Shown here one piece after another: positions 11,985-24,650 of a stretch of DNA of 64,000 bases. The first letter of the stretch is position 1. The number at the start of each line of letters is the position of its first letter. Both the position numbers and the translations under genes were made by a program. Source of the stretch: Diadema setosum. Its lineage: Eukaryota; Echinodermata; Echinoidea; Diadematoida; Diadematidae. Below the pieces are notes generated by a model, which was given only the letters and a program-made list of their open reading frames with translations, was not told where the DNA came from and made no database searches. The stretch lies in the NCBI RefSeq assembly GCF_964275005.1, contig NC_092688.1, forward strand, positions 18,258,403 to 18,322,402, in the 5' to 3' direction.

Positions 11985-12058
11985 CTTCCCCTAACCCTAT
12001 TCTAATCCTGAACCTAATCCTAACCCTAACCCTAATCTTTACTCTAACCTTATCACGA
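11985..12058. repeat. Interstitial telomere-like (CCCTAA)n tract
   Basis: Degenerate CCTAACCCTA and CCTAACCCTAACCCTAAT units run for about 70 bp, with CTAATC and CTAACC variants. The hexamer matches the vertebrate-type telomere unit also used by echinoderms. It lies 70 bp from the gene A exon at 12130. Confidence 0.65.
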
Positions 12059-12129
12059 ACCAGTATTTAGCTCTCATGAATGAACTTTGGAAAAAAAAAC
12101 CAAACAAACAAAAAGGAAAGAAGTCATAC

Positions 12130-12321
12130 CTTGTATTCCTGTTCGGCACTGCGGGGGCTCACTTCATACTCGGGCAGAAACATGGCCTCACTCTGCGGTA
12201 CTGGCCACGTGGTGCGCGAGGCCAGGTATGGGTCCGTGAGGGACACCACACTGCGCCTTCTCCGCGACGTCCGCGACCATATTCGCTGGAAGCTGTGGTC
12301 ACTGGAGCTCCTACTAGGAAT
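12130..12321 (-). CDS. Gene A, internal exon
   Basis: On the minus strand a good acceptor (GTGTGTGAACACAG) at 12322 leads into 64 open codons ending AAG at 12130, followed by a GTATGA donor. The exon is phase 0 on both sides. It starts IPSRSSSDHSFQRIWSRTSR, passes a basic cluster (RTSRRRR) and SLTDPYLASRTTWPVP, and ends PRSAEQEYK. GC content and codon use stand out from the AT-rich surroundings. I do not recognise the family; the basic serine-rich stretch suggests a disordered region. Open frames on the plus strand across the same bases look like shadows. Confidence 0.65.
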
Positions 12322-13242
12322 CTGTGTTCACACACATACACATAAAAGAAAAAAAAAACAATGAAACCTCATTAAAAAAAATATAGCAAATTGTAAATCA
12401 AATTCAAATTGTCATCTTCTAATGACAACCTATGGCTGTCCAATGTCTCTTCATCCCACCAAATGTCTTTCTATTATAACGATCACAAGTTTTACATTAC
12501 TCTACATTCATATAATGTATGATTTTCAAACATCTTTTTACAAAGGAGGGGAATTTGAAAAATCATGTACTAGTACCTGCATTCTTTTCTTTTACTGGTA
12601 CCTGATTCAACTCGGTTGTCCTGCACTCCATTCCACTTGTGATGCAGATGCATCAATATATCATACATTCAAGAGTAAATTCTGATATTCAATACAGGTA
12701 GGTTGAAAAGAAAAAGAAGAAGGCAGGGAGACGGTGCTCTGCTTCATTTGTCAGAGTGTACTTTGTTGTAATTTCATACTGTGACTTGCCATGATCCACT
12801 CCTGCAATTAAAAACCAAAATATACTCCCTCTTGATACTTTAAATACACTGATTTGAAGGGAATATATGATTTATGCTTAATTTGTTGGAGCTATGATGA
12901 TAGATATGTGGGTTATATGGAACCATTCTTACCATACGAGAAAATTCTTCACTTGTATAACATTTAGATTGATGGTTTTAGATACACAGCAAATAAAAAA
13001 TGAATAATAACGGTAATGTAAATATGACATTTTTTATATGTCTGTAGGGCATCATGTCACTTGATATACCACTTATGAAATGACAATTTTGTAAAATACT
13101 GTCTTTTTTGTCTAGCTTAATGATATTTTCTTTTGCTTGTATTATGTTCAGTACCATGATGCAAGATATGATGATGGTGAAACACAGGGTTATTACAATG
13201 TATAAAGTAATATATCTGCTTTACAACATATTTACTCCCTCA

Positions 13243-13568
13243 GGCCCGAATTCACGAAGGTGGTACAAATGAAACCATGGTTTAAACCATGGACAAAAAC
13301 CATGGAATGCCAAGTGTCGCATGCGATAGTTCGCTACGAAATCAGTCATTTCGTCGATGAAATGATTATTTTGTAAAGAAATGACAACATTTTGTAACTA
13401 AATGAACATTTCGTCCACGAAATGATAATTTCGTTAACGAAAAAGTCATTTTGTCGACGAAATGACCAATTTCGTAACGAAATATTCTGTTTGACACTTG
13501 GCGCTCCATGGTTTTTGTCCATGGTTTAGACCATGGTTTTGTTTGTACCACCTTCGTGAATTCGGGCC
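13243..13568. mobile_element. Palindromic MITE, GGCCCGAATTCACGAAGGTGG ends
   Basis: The left arm GCCCGAATTCACGAAGGTGG and its complement at the right end are near perfect, continuing through repeated CCATGG motifs. TCA on each side is a possible 3-bp target duplication. The interior contains about eight short repeats of the type TTCGT-n-ACGAAATGA, some inverted. No coding capacity. Confidence 0.85.
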
Positions 13569-14026
13569 TCAGAGTATAGAAACTGTAAACAGCCCCTTTA
13601 AGTCTGCAGATGTCTCATCTGCTCTATTTGCTTTTGAAAGGTTTTATCAACCGCAATTACATCAAAGTCAATTGCAACTTGTAATGCAGTGGAGCACTTC
13701 ACTTCTTCATACATCTTACAATACCTCCCCTCACCTCCTTCACCTCGAATATATCTATATCTTGTAGGGACACGGATCATTCCAGCCTTTTAACATTCAA
13801 TCAATAATGCAACAAGGGGCCTGGATGGCTACGAAATGATGAATAGTCTGCAACGGCAGACACACTTCACTACTATATCTCAATGGGATGGCCATGTTTC
13901 AGAGTAATTTGAGCCTAAAAATAGGGCCTATTGATAGTTGAGACTTCAAATAAATAAACACAAGGTCCCTGATGGAGCATCATCTTTGCTGCAGCAAAAC
14001 AAAAAATAAAGAATTGAAGCAGAAAC

Positions 14027-14276
14027 CTGAAGATTGGCCCGCAGAGACTTCACGGCAGTCTGGGCTACAGTCGTCCCGGGTGCAGCTGACCGTTCATCCG
14101 TGGAAACGGTACAATTGTAAGGCGAGGGGAGAGAAATCCATCGGACACACCGAAGAGCACAAAAGACCCCGAGGGTCGGCAACAAGTCAATATTTAAATT
14201 TCCCTCGTGGTGTGTGGGGAAACCTAGATAGGGAGACCCTTTATCGTCTCTCAGACACAGAGCACGCAGCTCATAC
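14027..14276 (-). CDS. Gene A, possible additional exon
   Basis: After an acceptor ending CCCATTTAG, a frame on the minus strand stays open for 83 codons (YELRALCLRDDKGSPYLGF to VAQTAVKSLRANLQ) and ends at a CAG|GTTTCT donor in phase 0. That would join in frame to IPSRSS of the exon at 12321. It needs an unseen preceding exon ending in phase 2, since the first coding exon ends in phase 0. The plus strand is also open here, so this is only a candidate. Confidence 0.35.
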
Positions 14277-14281
14277 CTAAA

Positions 14282-16937
14282 TGGGTTTCTTACCTTCCAA
14301 TTTTATGACACACCATTTTCATTTCTAGAAATCCCATTTATAAGTAAATAATTTGAATGTTTGTATACTAGTTCTATAATCACTCTAATTCATGAAGTTG
14401 AAAGCAGGGTGTTGCTCTCCTTAAAAAGTAGTTCTTTATTTTCAGAGAAATGCAAAGATAAAGAAGAAAAGACAGGTGTATCGCTTTTACATAACAACCC
14501 TCATCTTGGCCCTAACTTGCTTTTTCCCCCCTTGCTTTTGTTTCATGTACTTTTCTTTCCCCATGTCTTCAATACTCGTGTGATCTTGCCATCATCACTT
14601 ACAGATCGTATACAAATACACTCTCACACGTACAAACACATTTATGCTTTTTATCACATCAAATACTAATGTTTAATATTTGTTTAGTGTAAGATAAATA
14701 CATAATCATTCTAACTTTGATTAGGATTTCAAAAAGAATACTGAATAGCCTAATATACAAATTTGTGTGATTTCATCCACTACCTACTTCCATTTCAATT
14801 CTTAAATTCACTGATTCATTGTTAATTCAAATTGATAATTTATTTCAGGATTCAATCTCAGTACTCCCCATAACATAATTCATATGGTATCACTCACTGT
14901 GTATACCCATCAATGTCATAATTGGCTTCACTGTGGCATACAACACAACAAAAGAAGCTGGAATAATGAGAAAAGACACTAGTTCTCTCACAAATCACAC
15001 TTTTTTCCAAGCATTAAAAAATTATTTAAACAAATAAAATGTCTACAACTACATTGACATCATAACATTTAGTTTATATTACTTAGTTATTAGTTATGAA
15101 AGTTACGACATAGACGCTTGAAAAAAAAAAAACACCCTACCAACAAGTGCTGAAATTGAGCTAAACCTATTTCAATACACCCCCCCCCCCTTTGCCCTCA
15201 ACTGTGACAATATATATATCCACTATGTCAATTTTCCAGCGAAAACAATTTACGCTCATTCTTTATCCTCCCTTCCCTCTGGGACTAAATTTAGATGGGC
15301 TGTGACTCAGAAAACCCCTAGCAAATCTGAATTGTGCAGCACAGCAAACTCGCAGGTGCCTGTCATAAAACCCTGCAACATCAAGATCACTGCTGTGGTG
15401 ATGATGTCTTTGTCGCTACAAGACCTGTGTCAACTGCATGTGACAAATGACACTAAGACTTAGATAGCTTTCGATCCAAGCACAGGCTTTGTAGAAAGGT
15501 AGGGTGCAGAGGAGCCCACCTACTATGCACCCCTGTGCCAGAACTTACCAATGGTACGTCATAAAAACCTCTCAGGATGCAAACAGTTATGTGGTAACAT
15601 CCAGCCGTTCTTCAAAATGTATTCTTTCAAATAACTTCAACTGATATTAACACCATACACAGAGATTATCTTTGATAAAAACTGCTTTTTAACTTTGTCA
15701 AATCCAATGGTGACATAGAGATTTCTACAGTTTTACAGGAATTCATATAACAGCACATGCATTAACAAATATTAGCATATGTTCTCATGACTAGAAAATA
15801 TCTAAAATATCATACATGTTTGTTTGTTTGTTTGTTTCATTTCCCATCTGAGAAGATGGCTTAAAGAGTCTATATTCAGCTGCACTGGCCGGTCTTCCAC
15901 TGGGTCCAGTCAATTGTGAGGCAGAACAACTTCACTGGGATATGCACCCTGCTCTTTACAATGAATGAATGAAGTGGGATCTTTTATGTACATGAGTTGT
16001 GACTCTCTCACACACTGGACTTCCATTTGTATGTCTTATCCAATGACAGAGTGTTTTGTCTCTTGCTAGAGGGGACATATGATTACACACAACACTACTC
16101 AGTTAAGACTCGTTCTGAACAAATTAGTAATGAAGATAAAGCCATCTCCATACAAATTTGGGAAAGGGTGGGGATGGTGAAGGGATGCTGCACACACTGG
16201 TAACCATGACGATGTGGCCATGCCCATTTGCCCCTCCCCTTCTCTCCTTCCTTTCCTGAGGACAGCTTTCTTATCTTGAGATATTAGGCCAAACACATTC
16301 ACAAATTAAAATTATCAATTCAATGATCTCTCTGCAAAATTGATTGCTTAAAACTGGGTGTGAATGGGCCCCACTAAAGCAGTATATTACGTAGAGAAGA
16401 CTAGTAGGGGGGGGGGGGGAATGAGTGATGACATATTCCACTGAAAAGATTTCTCCAATCCCTCCCTTGGTACCCCCTACAGGAGTGGGATGCGATGGTA
16501 TCAATCCCCTGCCCCATGATGGGATTATTTGGTGGCCGCTTAATACCATTCCCCATCCCTGTTTCAGGCAACATACATGTACTTTGGCAGCATCAGATAC
16601 CCGTGGATACATTTTTCTTGCAGTGTGTATATTCTATACTATGATTCACACCACACACTTGCGTTTATAATATTCGAGAGTTGAAAGTTAAACTGTCTTG
16701 AACCTTCAGGATAGATTCATACATGAACATTTGTTTTAAGAAGAAACTGGCAGAATGTTGTCCTCTGTATTTACTTTAATACTTAGAAAGCAATTTAAAT
16801 AAATACCTCTATCAATTTGTGACTTTAATGATTTCTCTACTTCTCCATGAAAAATACAAATAAAATAAAATCACAGAGTTCAAAATTTAGCCCCTGTGTG
16901 TGTAAAGGAATGACCGGTAAATACAAACTGAAACAAC
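14282..16937. other. Intronic or intergenic DNA, no exon seen
   Basis: AT-rich sequence within the span of gene A on the minus strand. It contains A and C runs near 15121-15132 and 15180-15190, a G run near 16410, a short (TTTG)n run at 15818-15836 and a segment that reads like a dispersed repeat (about 15837-16085). No reading frame has splice support. Confidence 0.5.
15837..16085. repeat. Possible dispersed repeat
   Basis: The segment from CATTTCCCATCTGAGAAGATGG through GGGATCTTTTATGTACATG to the GACAGAGTG region has the look of a dispersed family known from marine invertebrate genomes. No second copy is present in the window, so this rests on memory of similar sequence and is uncertain. 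Confidence 0.3.
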
Positions 16938-17514
16938 TTAAAGGAAAAGTTCACCTTCATTAACATAAGGATTGAGAGAATGTAGCAATATTAGTAGAAC
17001 ACATCATTGAAAGTTTGAGGAAAATCGGACAATCCATTCAAAAGTTATGAATTTTTGAAGTTTTTGCACAGTCACCGCTGGATGAGAAGACTACTGCACT
17101 GTATGATGTCACATGCGTACAACAATATAAGGAAAATATACAGAGAATTTCACAAAATTTCATCTTTTGAAAAAAGTACACATTCCCTTGACTCGTTACT
17201 GACATATGTTATGGGTAATATTATTCCCATTGCCTTTAGAAAGAGGCAAGTGAAGTGTTCTTTTATTATGCCAAAAAAAGTGAAAATATGTTGAATTTTC
17301 TTTACATAAATTTCTTTATACACTTACTGTTGTACCCATATGACATCACGAACCTTAGTAGTCTCCTCATCCAGCGGTTCCAACACAAAAATTTTAAAAA
17401 TTTATAACTTTTGAATCGATTGTCCCATTTTCCTCAAACTTTCGCTGATGTGTTCTACTAATATTGCTGCATTCTCTCAATCTTTATGTTTATGAAGGTG
17501 AACTTGTCCTTTAA
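16938..17514. mobile_element. Palindromic MITE bounded by TTAA, family 1 copy 2
   Basis: Starts TTAAAGGAAAAGTTCACC and ends GGTGAACTTGTCCTTTAA, with long inverted arms carrying the GCTGGATGAGAAGACTACTG motif and its complement. The unpaired middle contains GTTATGGGTAATATTATTCCC, shared in reverse orientation with the copy at 50163-50739. Confidence 0.9.
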
Positions 17515-17644
17515 ATGTATTTTTAAAAATCTATACTAAAAACAGCCGACTTTCTGCATGCCAAAGTAATTAAAAAAAACAAGAAGAAATGGCCAAGAAA
17601 CAAACTAGGAAACAACTACCCCTTGAAAATTTCTGCTCTCTGGG

Positions 17645-17856
17645 TACTGTAAAACATGATTCATTCGCAGCATGAATTTTTCGCAAATTGGAGCCGACGG
17701 CCTTTTTTTGCAGCATGAAATTTTCACGAACTGCCACTGGCATTCAATGTATATAGTGTAGACAAGAACTTTCGCGCGCATTTTGATTTCGCGAATTTTG
17801 TCGCTCGCGAAATTCGAGAAATTAAAATGCACATGAACATTCCTCGTTTTACAGTA
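17645..17856. mobile_element. MITE with TACTGTAAAAC ends
   Basis: Left end TACTGTAAAACATGA, right end CGTTTTACAGTA. The interior is full of TTCGCG and AATTTTTCGC motifs in both orientations. TA at each end fits a Tc1/mariner-type target site. About 210 bp with no coding capacity. Confidence 0.8.
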
Positions 17857-19494
17857 AGTTACAGTTCATGTGGCCATATCTCTCTGAAATCACACCTTTC
17901 ACCTGTTTCAAGACATACATGTACTATCCAATACTTGCGCCTTTCATCTCTTATGGTCACCATACAACAACTAACTGTACTGACGGCCGATTGATTGCTA
18001 TCAAGTTGCCTCTATTCTGACTAAAATACTGATAATCACAAATTGCAAGCATCACCAAGTGCAACACAAACCAGAGCCATGCATCACACATACTTGCGGT
18101 CGACTACAAGTTTGTTCAGCTAGCCACTGAATCAAGGTCGACACCAGTTTTAGAATCAATTGCAAGACTTTTACCATGAAGGGGCCCCTAGAAGTGGGGC
18201 CAATAGACATTTGACTTTCATCTGAGTAAGTCATGACATCATAGGACGGGTAAAAGACTTTGCGGCATGACAGATGATTCACGGCGATGATGCTACGCGG
18301 AGAATACCGCCATGGGGGAAGGAACAAGGTGGGAACCCTTTCTACAAGGTGCATTCCATCCGCAGCGTGCTATTGCAATGCTAATTAGAGGCGACTTATT
18401 GAGTTTTTGGGGGTCATTAAGTTTGTGTCGAGATATGACTACTCCAGCTGTGTGCGAGAGAAATGAGTATGTACCGTCTAAATTGTTACTTAAAGCGTTC
18501 TAGCTTCAACCAGTCATCAAAAGCGCCCGAGGTGTTGCCGCTAATGGGTTATATATGATGAACACCTACACAGAAGATAGGTTAATGGCAAGCATAGCTG
18601 AAAAAAGGGCAAGGTAAGGCTCTTGATAATACACTTTAGTTCTCGGGTAGACTGGCTCCACATACATGGAATATTCACGAGGAGATTTTCAAGGTAAAAC
18701 CTAGTGTACACTCACTGTAGGTGTAGGTTTGACCCTGGATGTAATACATCTGATTTTCATGTGATATCCTTAACCTTGACCTGCTTAATTCCAACAGATC
18801 GTACTGGTACAAAACTTTTGGAAAAATATTTGATTTCATGACTGGAAAAAAGGAGGCAATGATATTTGATACAAACAACATATAAGCCATGCTTTTTTTT
18901 TTTTGTGCTCATTATTAACACATGTACAATAATATGTAGTATGAAATATAAAGGAATAAAAGAGGTTTCTAGTTTTAACAACTTTTTGTGATGCACCAGA
19001 GGTCAATTCCTCCCCATGTTTATAAAGCTCATGTAACTACTGTATGTACTTGTACACTTTGTTTCTTTCTCTACAAATACAATGTGAAATGGAACAAACA
19101 CCAGGATTTCACAAGACACACTGCAAGCTCCTTGTGTCATAGCATGGAGTTGAGATCCCCCAGGTGGGGCAATAATATTAACGAAGCCATAAAAAGTTTT
19201 CAGTATCTGTACACTATCCCATTAGATATACCATGGCATGAAACTACACAACTGGCATAAATGGCCACTGCTGTATGCTCCTGATCAAATTATAAAATAC
19301 CGGTACAATTTTTATGCAGCTTATTAGCAGAATTGTCGGTATCATCAGATCAGTAGTCATTGGTTTTTGCCTCAAAACAAATTCCTTGTTGTATGTATAA
19401 CTAATTTTCTGTCAAGCCTCGGCCTGAGTAAATCTAACTGCTGGGTGCATTTGGAGTTCAAAGGCAAGTCAACTCCAGTTGACAGTTTCTGGAA

Positions 19495-19764
19495 TCAATA
19501 AACATTCTTCATTTCATCTTCTTCTTCTGCCAGCCTATTTTGACAAGTTGAATTGATTCTTTCTTGCCATGCCTTGACAAAGAAATTGAAATGCACAACA
19601 TTCCTTCCATTATCCGAGACTTGGCACAGTACCCCGCCCCCAGTGTCATTCTTCCATTCATATTGATCCAGACTTGAGTCGGCGTCAAAACTACCTGCCT
19701 GAATTTCCCCGGAGCAAACAATGTGTTCTTCCCGAATCATTGCCATGAATATTTGCTCTTTCAT
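19495..19764 (-). CDS. Open frame, possible terminal exon, weak
   Basis: An 89-codon minus-strand frame ending AEEEDEMKNVY then stop, containing GSFDADSSLDQYEWKND and GRNVVHFNFFVKAWQERIN. A CAG acceptor inside it (before AGSFDAD) is possible. A second frame is also open over most of the same bases, which weakens the case. No family recognised. Confidence 0.2.
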   Translation of the reverse strand: MKEQIFMAMIREEHIVCSGEIQAGSFDADSSLDQYEWKNDTGGGVLCQVSDNGRNVVHFNFFVKAWQERINSTCQNRLAEEEDEMKNVY

Positions 19765-20305
19765 CGCACGATGAATGTGTCATTTCAAAGAGGCCAGCAT
19801 ATATTTATTCTCGAGCTATGACAATGCCATACAACAATCTCGTATTTGTTAAAGGGAATTTTGTAAACAGTTTATCTTCATGGTGAAAAGGGGCGGCATA
19901 TTTAATGGCCTTGTGAAAGTGTCAAACCTGACAGCATCTTTATGGTAAAAATATCCTTGTTCCCATTCTCCATTTTATTTTGTCTAGCCTGTTTGCCCAA
20001 GTTCAAATATGCAACTACATTAAAATTCCTCAATATCTTTTTTTTCTACCCACTCCCACTCCTGATCTTGTAAAAAAATTAAAAAAAAAATTTTAAAAAA
20101 TGATCACTTAGTGATGGTACCTGTCAGCACGTAGGTGCAAGTGATTATTGGTAGTATATTATCTGTGCATTTGTGCAATATTCAAGGAGTCACATTTAAT
20201 GCACACAGAATATCTTTTTACTTCACATGTAGTCTGCATGACAACATACATACATGTACAAATCTGAATAATAATCCAATACAGACCTGACTAGAAAACA
20301 CTTTC

Positions 20306-20350
20306 TGCATTTTATTTTATTTTATTTTATTTTATTTTATTTTATTCTAT
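20306..20350. repeat. (TTTTA)n microsatellite
   Basis: About eight TTTTA units followed by TTCTATTTG and a T run at 20361-20372. Confidence 0.9.
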
Positions 20351-21081
20351 TTGCTTGTCTTTTTTTTTTTTTCAATTTAACTTCATTAAAAATAGTTAGG
20401 CCCTAGATCCTAAGGATCTCCTCATTGAATAAACAATCATCAGTTGATTTATGGAGTCAAATTTCTGCTCTTAATTAAATAATACCAATGTGATCATCGT
20501 ATTACACCTGCCATATGCAGGGTCAGGATGTAAATCGACACTGACACTTTTCCATTGAAAAGCCCAAATATTTGGCCCAATATCAACATTCCTCAAAATG
20601 AATATCAATTGTGCTACTTAACTGCACAAGTTCTATGCGCTTGACTTTGCAAACGAGAATTTCAGGCATATGAAAGAAAATGGCATGGTAACCTTGAAAT
20701 TCATCACGGTAACTGCACACTAAATCATAATGAAATTTGTATTCACTCATAAGATGAAAATGCAGTGAACCACAGGTAACGTCCCATGCACATTTAGCAA
20801 TATCAATTGATCTCAAGAACAATTTACATTTTCAACCTGTGACTCACACATTTGCACCTGTTGCAATCTCAACATTCTTGTGTTGATTCTTCTCCCAGGT
20901 ACCTGCAGAGAATCATGGGAAATTTCATTTCCAGGCACATAGTTTTGTTATCATATTTGTGAGATAAAATCATGCAAGCCCCCTGTTCCTCCAGATTTCT
21001 GGAGTTATGGGCCCAATCCGGTTCCATGATATTTGCTCCAATGATCTGCACGCTAAGCCAAACATACAAAACCTACCCAAA

Positions 21082-21155
21082 AACATAACTCGAAACCTAA
21101 TCCTAATCCTCACATCAAGCTGAACCTAAAACCCTATCACAACCCCAACCCTAAG
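21082..21155. repeat. Degenerate telomere-like tract
   Basis: CCTAATCCTAATCCT and CCCCAACCCTAAG type units, more degenerate than the tract at 11985. Confidence 0.45.
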
Positions 21156-23312
21156 TCCTTGGAAAAAAATAAGACTGGAGCAGTTGTTGCAGGAGCAAAT
21201 TTTGTGTCACACCCAATCCACATACACGTATACAGAGAAGAAGTTTGAATTAGTTTTTTGAACAAACAGGCATAAATAATTTTGTCCGTGACCACAAAAA
21301 GAAAAACAAATTATATCAAGGTATAATGCAGGCTTCTTTTGAGCTTAATTCTTTAAATGCTCTTTTCAACAGTAAATGCTGGGGAAATGGAGCAAGTGAT
21401 TATAAATGTGAAATTGCCTGTCTATCAATATTTGCTTAGAATATTGCATTTGATATAAGAGCAAAAAATTATAATTAGAACTTCATAGCACAGACCAAAT
21501 CCTAATCAGGCAAGCGAAAATAATAATTTTCTGGGACACCAAGATGCATGTCATATTCTCCCACACATGTATACTATGTTGATGAGAGTAGAGAAAGTTA
21601 GATGTACATGCGTACACCCACACTTTATAAGCCTTACAGGCATGATGTTGCTGTGGGGAGTATCTCGAGTCCCCTCTGACTTGAGCAGGATTAGCAGGTG
21701 AAAGTCCCATAATTGAGCACTTAATTCCTGCAGGAAATGAAGAGGAACGGGCCCTGAGCCACGACAGACACCGACCAGCGAAGCGCTGCCAGCCATCTGG
21801 GCACAGATGGATTGCTTACACGCAGAGGGTTGAATGTTTTGGTATTATCCAAGTCTAGTCGTCACCTATCTCAAAAGAGCATGCAAGCAAGCGCTACATG
21901 CTCAGTGTTGTGTACTAGAGTTTTGACAAACTGCAGTACATGCCTTCTTGCTACATTGTATGTCAGTAAAGCATATTTATAGGGATAACTAATAACTGCT
22001 ATGATCTGAATATTACCAGAACCAAGCACAGTCACTGATTATTAAAAGCAGACCATCCTCTGTGATAAATTTGTGCATCAATGACTGATCCTAACTATAG
22101 AAATTAAACAAATAATGTGAAAAATATTATACATACTGCTGTACATATTAACTCAATATGTTCACCATTCGCAATGGGTTTGATCTAGCCAACTTAACAA
22201 CAGCTGTGACAAACCAATAACAGTACACATATGTTTGTAGTATGATAAATTTCAAGGAATATGATAGATATTCTGTGTCCTGAAATGTATTAGAATGACA
22301 AAGAATGATGCATTAATTTGAAATCTTGCAAAACCCATATGGAGAATGTATAAATAAAGACAAACTAACCAAACAAACAAAATACGGCATACCAGAGATG
22401 GCAGCCAAGAGTGGCATGGAATTTAGAATTTAGAATAGTAGCCATATACAGCAGAAGGCTGAAAATGCCTTCTCACGTAACTTTTTTATAAATTTGTGTT
22501 TCTTGTCAAGCAAACCAGGGGCTGTGTTACATATAGATGTAACTGACACCAACAAACAGATAGATGGTTCATATTTATGGCTGTTGTATTCTCTTTCAGC
22601 TGACAAGAAAGTTTCTTTTCACTAAAAGGAGCTGTAGTAATCCTATGCTGGAAATACTAACTTTATACAGATGAGAGCATTTTACACTGTAGATGCCTTA
22701 GATGATGAATGTTTTAATCAAGCAAGTACACTTTCAGCCCCCGGAAAACAAAGAATGTCCAAGACACGAGATTCTCCTTTCCCCCCTCCCCCATCCCCAC
22801 CCCAAACCACAAAAAAGAAAAAAAAAAAATAAGGACAGTCCAAGTGATCATCTGAGAAATGTAAAAATTGCAGCATTTATGTTGGTCTATATTTCTGATA
22901 TCTTTTGGATATTTTCATTTCATTTCATTTATTTCCACTTTCACCATTGGTTTACAAAGTTTGCATAAAAAAGCAAACAGTAATGCATGGTATCAAATAT
23001 CTTCTAGTATTACAAATAGGCATGTGACTTTATGAAACCTACAGAAAATAAAACAGCACAAAACTATTGCAAATGACTCTGGTGACATTGGGTCATTCAA
23101 ACAAAAAGATACCATGAATTTAATACACTTGTAATGTTTAGACACACACACAGAAAAATCAGACAGGATTAAAGTTTTCAGCATAATGTTTAAACATTTG
23201 GTCATGCTTCAATTGCAGCAAACAAGAGCACCACTCCCCCCCCCCCCAAAAAAAAAAAAAAAATCAATAGCACAATGCAATGTCTAGAGATTATTTGATT
23301 CCCTATTCACAC

Positions 23313-23546
23313 TACTGTATAAGCTGTTATTTTTGGGAGGGTTTAACTTATGCAAATTTCGCAAATCACAGTTGGATCGCGAATTTAACAATACATGCGA
23401 AAATGTCTTTATGCGGCAGGGTAATACTTTAATAGTGCATTTAAAGTTAGCGTCGGCGTCAGTTCACGAAAACAACATCTTGAGAAAATGTCTATGACCT
23501 CGTCATTCGCGAAAATATCTGTACGCAAAAATATAACAGCATAGTA
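23313..23546. mobile_element. MITE, TACTGTATAAGCTGTTATTTT family, copy 1
   Basis: Left end TACTGTATAAGCTGTTATTT and right end AAAAATATAACAGCATAGTA are inverted repeats. It shares GAAAACAACATCT, ATGTCTATGA and ATCTGTACGCAAAAATA blocks with the copy in a CENPJ intron (62727-62944), so they are one family. TA target site likely. Confidence 0.8.
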
Positions 23547-23596
23547 CTTTGATGCAGAAATTGTGTGTAGACATTACTCCCTGCCCATGAGAGTAC

Positions 23597-23655
23597 AGTT
23601 TTATTTTGTTTTGTTTTGTTTTGTTTTGTTTGTGTGGGTTTTTTTTTTTTTTTTT
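23597..23655. repeat. (TTTTG)n and poly-T tract
   Basis: Five to six TTTTG units followed by a 17-base T run. Confidence 0.9.
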
Positions 23656-24251
23656 TAGATCATCATCTGATCTGTTTGTTAAACCAGGGTTGGGATCTGC
23701 ACACAGGATCAAGAAAATGTTAGTGGGTCTTGTTGTTGTACCACACTACCGGGGCTCAATTGTCAATCCAATTTACCAAAAAAGAAATAAACAAAAAAAC
23801 GAAACATCTGAATGGTGAAAAAAAAGCCTTGAACATTGCAAGTAAATGTCCTAGTAGTAGTGTAACCTCGTAAAGAGTCATACTGAGTGGAACGCCAACA
23901 TAACACTAGTGAAGAAATTATAAAGGAAACAAATTCTGCAAACACTACATCACGAATTAAATTCATCAAAGTGTCTTATTGTTGTTTTTATTGTTAATGT
24001 TAGTATCTTGCGTTGAATAACCTTAATATTTATTGATACTACCACTTGCGTGTAGTAGATCATTGATATGCACTAGCACTGCAGTATGGTACATGTGATA
24101 TGTACAGTAGCAGCAAGCCAGAGGTAGCTGAACGGGAGGGTTCTGTGTCCTAGCGCCGACCCCAACCCACCATGTATCCGGTAGACTCCCGTTAGCAATC
24201 ACCTGGTGTTGCATGACCAGAAACGCCCTATTATTTTCGTTCTTCACTTAC

Positions 24252-24314
24252 CGAACGTTGAGACTGAGAAGCAGACGATTGCCTACGTTGATTCCTAGAA
24301 TGTTTAACTCCCAT
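24252..24314 (-). CDS. Gene A, first coding exon
   Basis: On the minus strand an ATG at 24314 opens a 21-codon frame beginning MGVKHSRNQRRQSS and ends in TCG at a near-ideal donor GTAAGTGAAG (24242-24251), phase 0. The flanking 200 bp are locally GC-richer than the surroundings, as expected for a promoter-proximal exon, and an ATTGG (CCAAT box on the minus strand) sits at 24605-24609. The N-terminus is basic and serine/glutamine-rich. The link to the exons at 14.0, 12.1 and 10.8 kb is inferred from strand, order and phase; other exons probably lie between. Confidence 0.55.
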
Positions 24315-24650
24315 TTTGGGTGAACAGTCGAATACAGTCCCGCATGATCCTGAAAGTGTACCGTTCTTGTCCACGTTTAACAGTCAGCTGTAAACTAGCT
24401 AGACAGGCTTGCTTCACTACAGCCAGGCGCAGGCGCGTGTGAGCGAACGAAGCCAGCTAGCCAGGCAGGCCAGGGTGTACTGTATGTTTACTTTATCTTC
24501 ATTGAACGTATGAAGCGGCTTGGCGCACTACTCTGCATTCGTTTCAAGTCCCAAGGAATTGCTACGAGACAGCCACATCGCCGTGCAGGCCAATGAATGA
24601 TTTTGATTGGCTAAATCTGACGAAAGCGCGGGTACTCAACATTATTAGCG
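24315..24650 (-). promoter_or_regulatory. Probable promoter and 5'UTR of gene A
   Basis: A GC-richer patch upstream of the first coding exon with CpGs (GAACGAAGCC, GGCGCAGGCGCGTG) and a CCAAT box (minus strand) at about 24605. GGCGCAGGCGCG resembles an NRF1-type GCGCA site. No TATA box is obvious. The transcription start cannot be fixed from sequence. Confidence 0.4.

Larger units (their letters stand above)
17857..23312. other. Long presumed intron of gene A, no firm exon
   Basis: This stretch lies between the first coding exon at 24.3 kb and the exons at 12-14 kb. Possible exons on the minus strand at about 18105-18298 (IIAVNHLSCRKVFYPSYD, acceptor GCGTAG, donor GTATGT), 19495-19764 and 21483-21823 are open but none forms a phase-consistent chain with the supported exons. 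It also holds a (TTTTA)n tract and a second telomere-like tract. Confidence 0.45.

Noticed and set aside
12076-12364. Plus-strand frames of 89-94 codons
   Set aside because: Antisense to the well-bounded minus-strand exon at 12130-12321.
21483-21823. Minus-strand frame with CPDGWQRFAGRC, reminiscent of a C-type lectin start
   Set aside because: The later conserved Trp, Cys and WND-type positions of the lectin fold are not seen and other frames are equally open.
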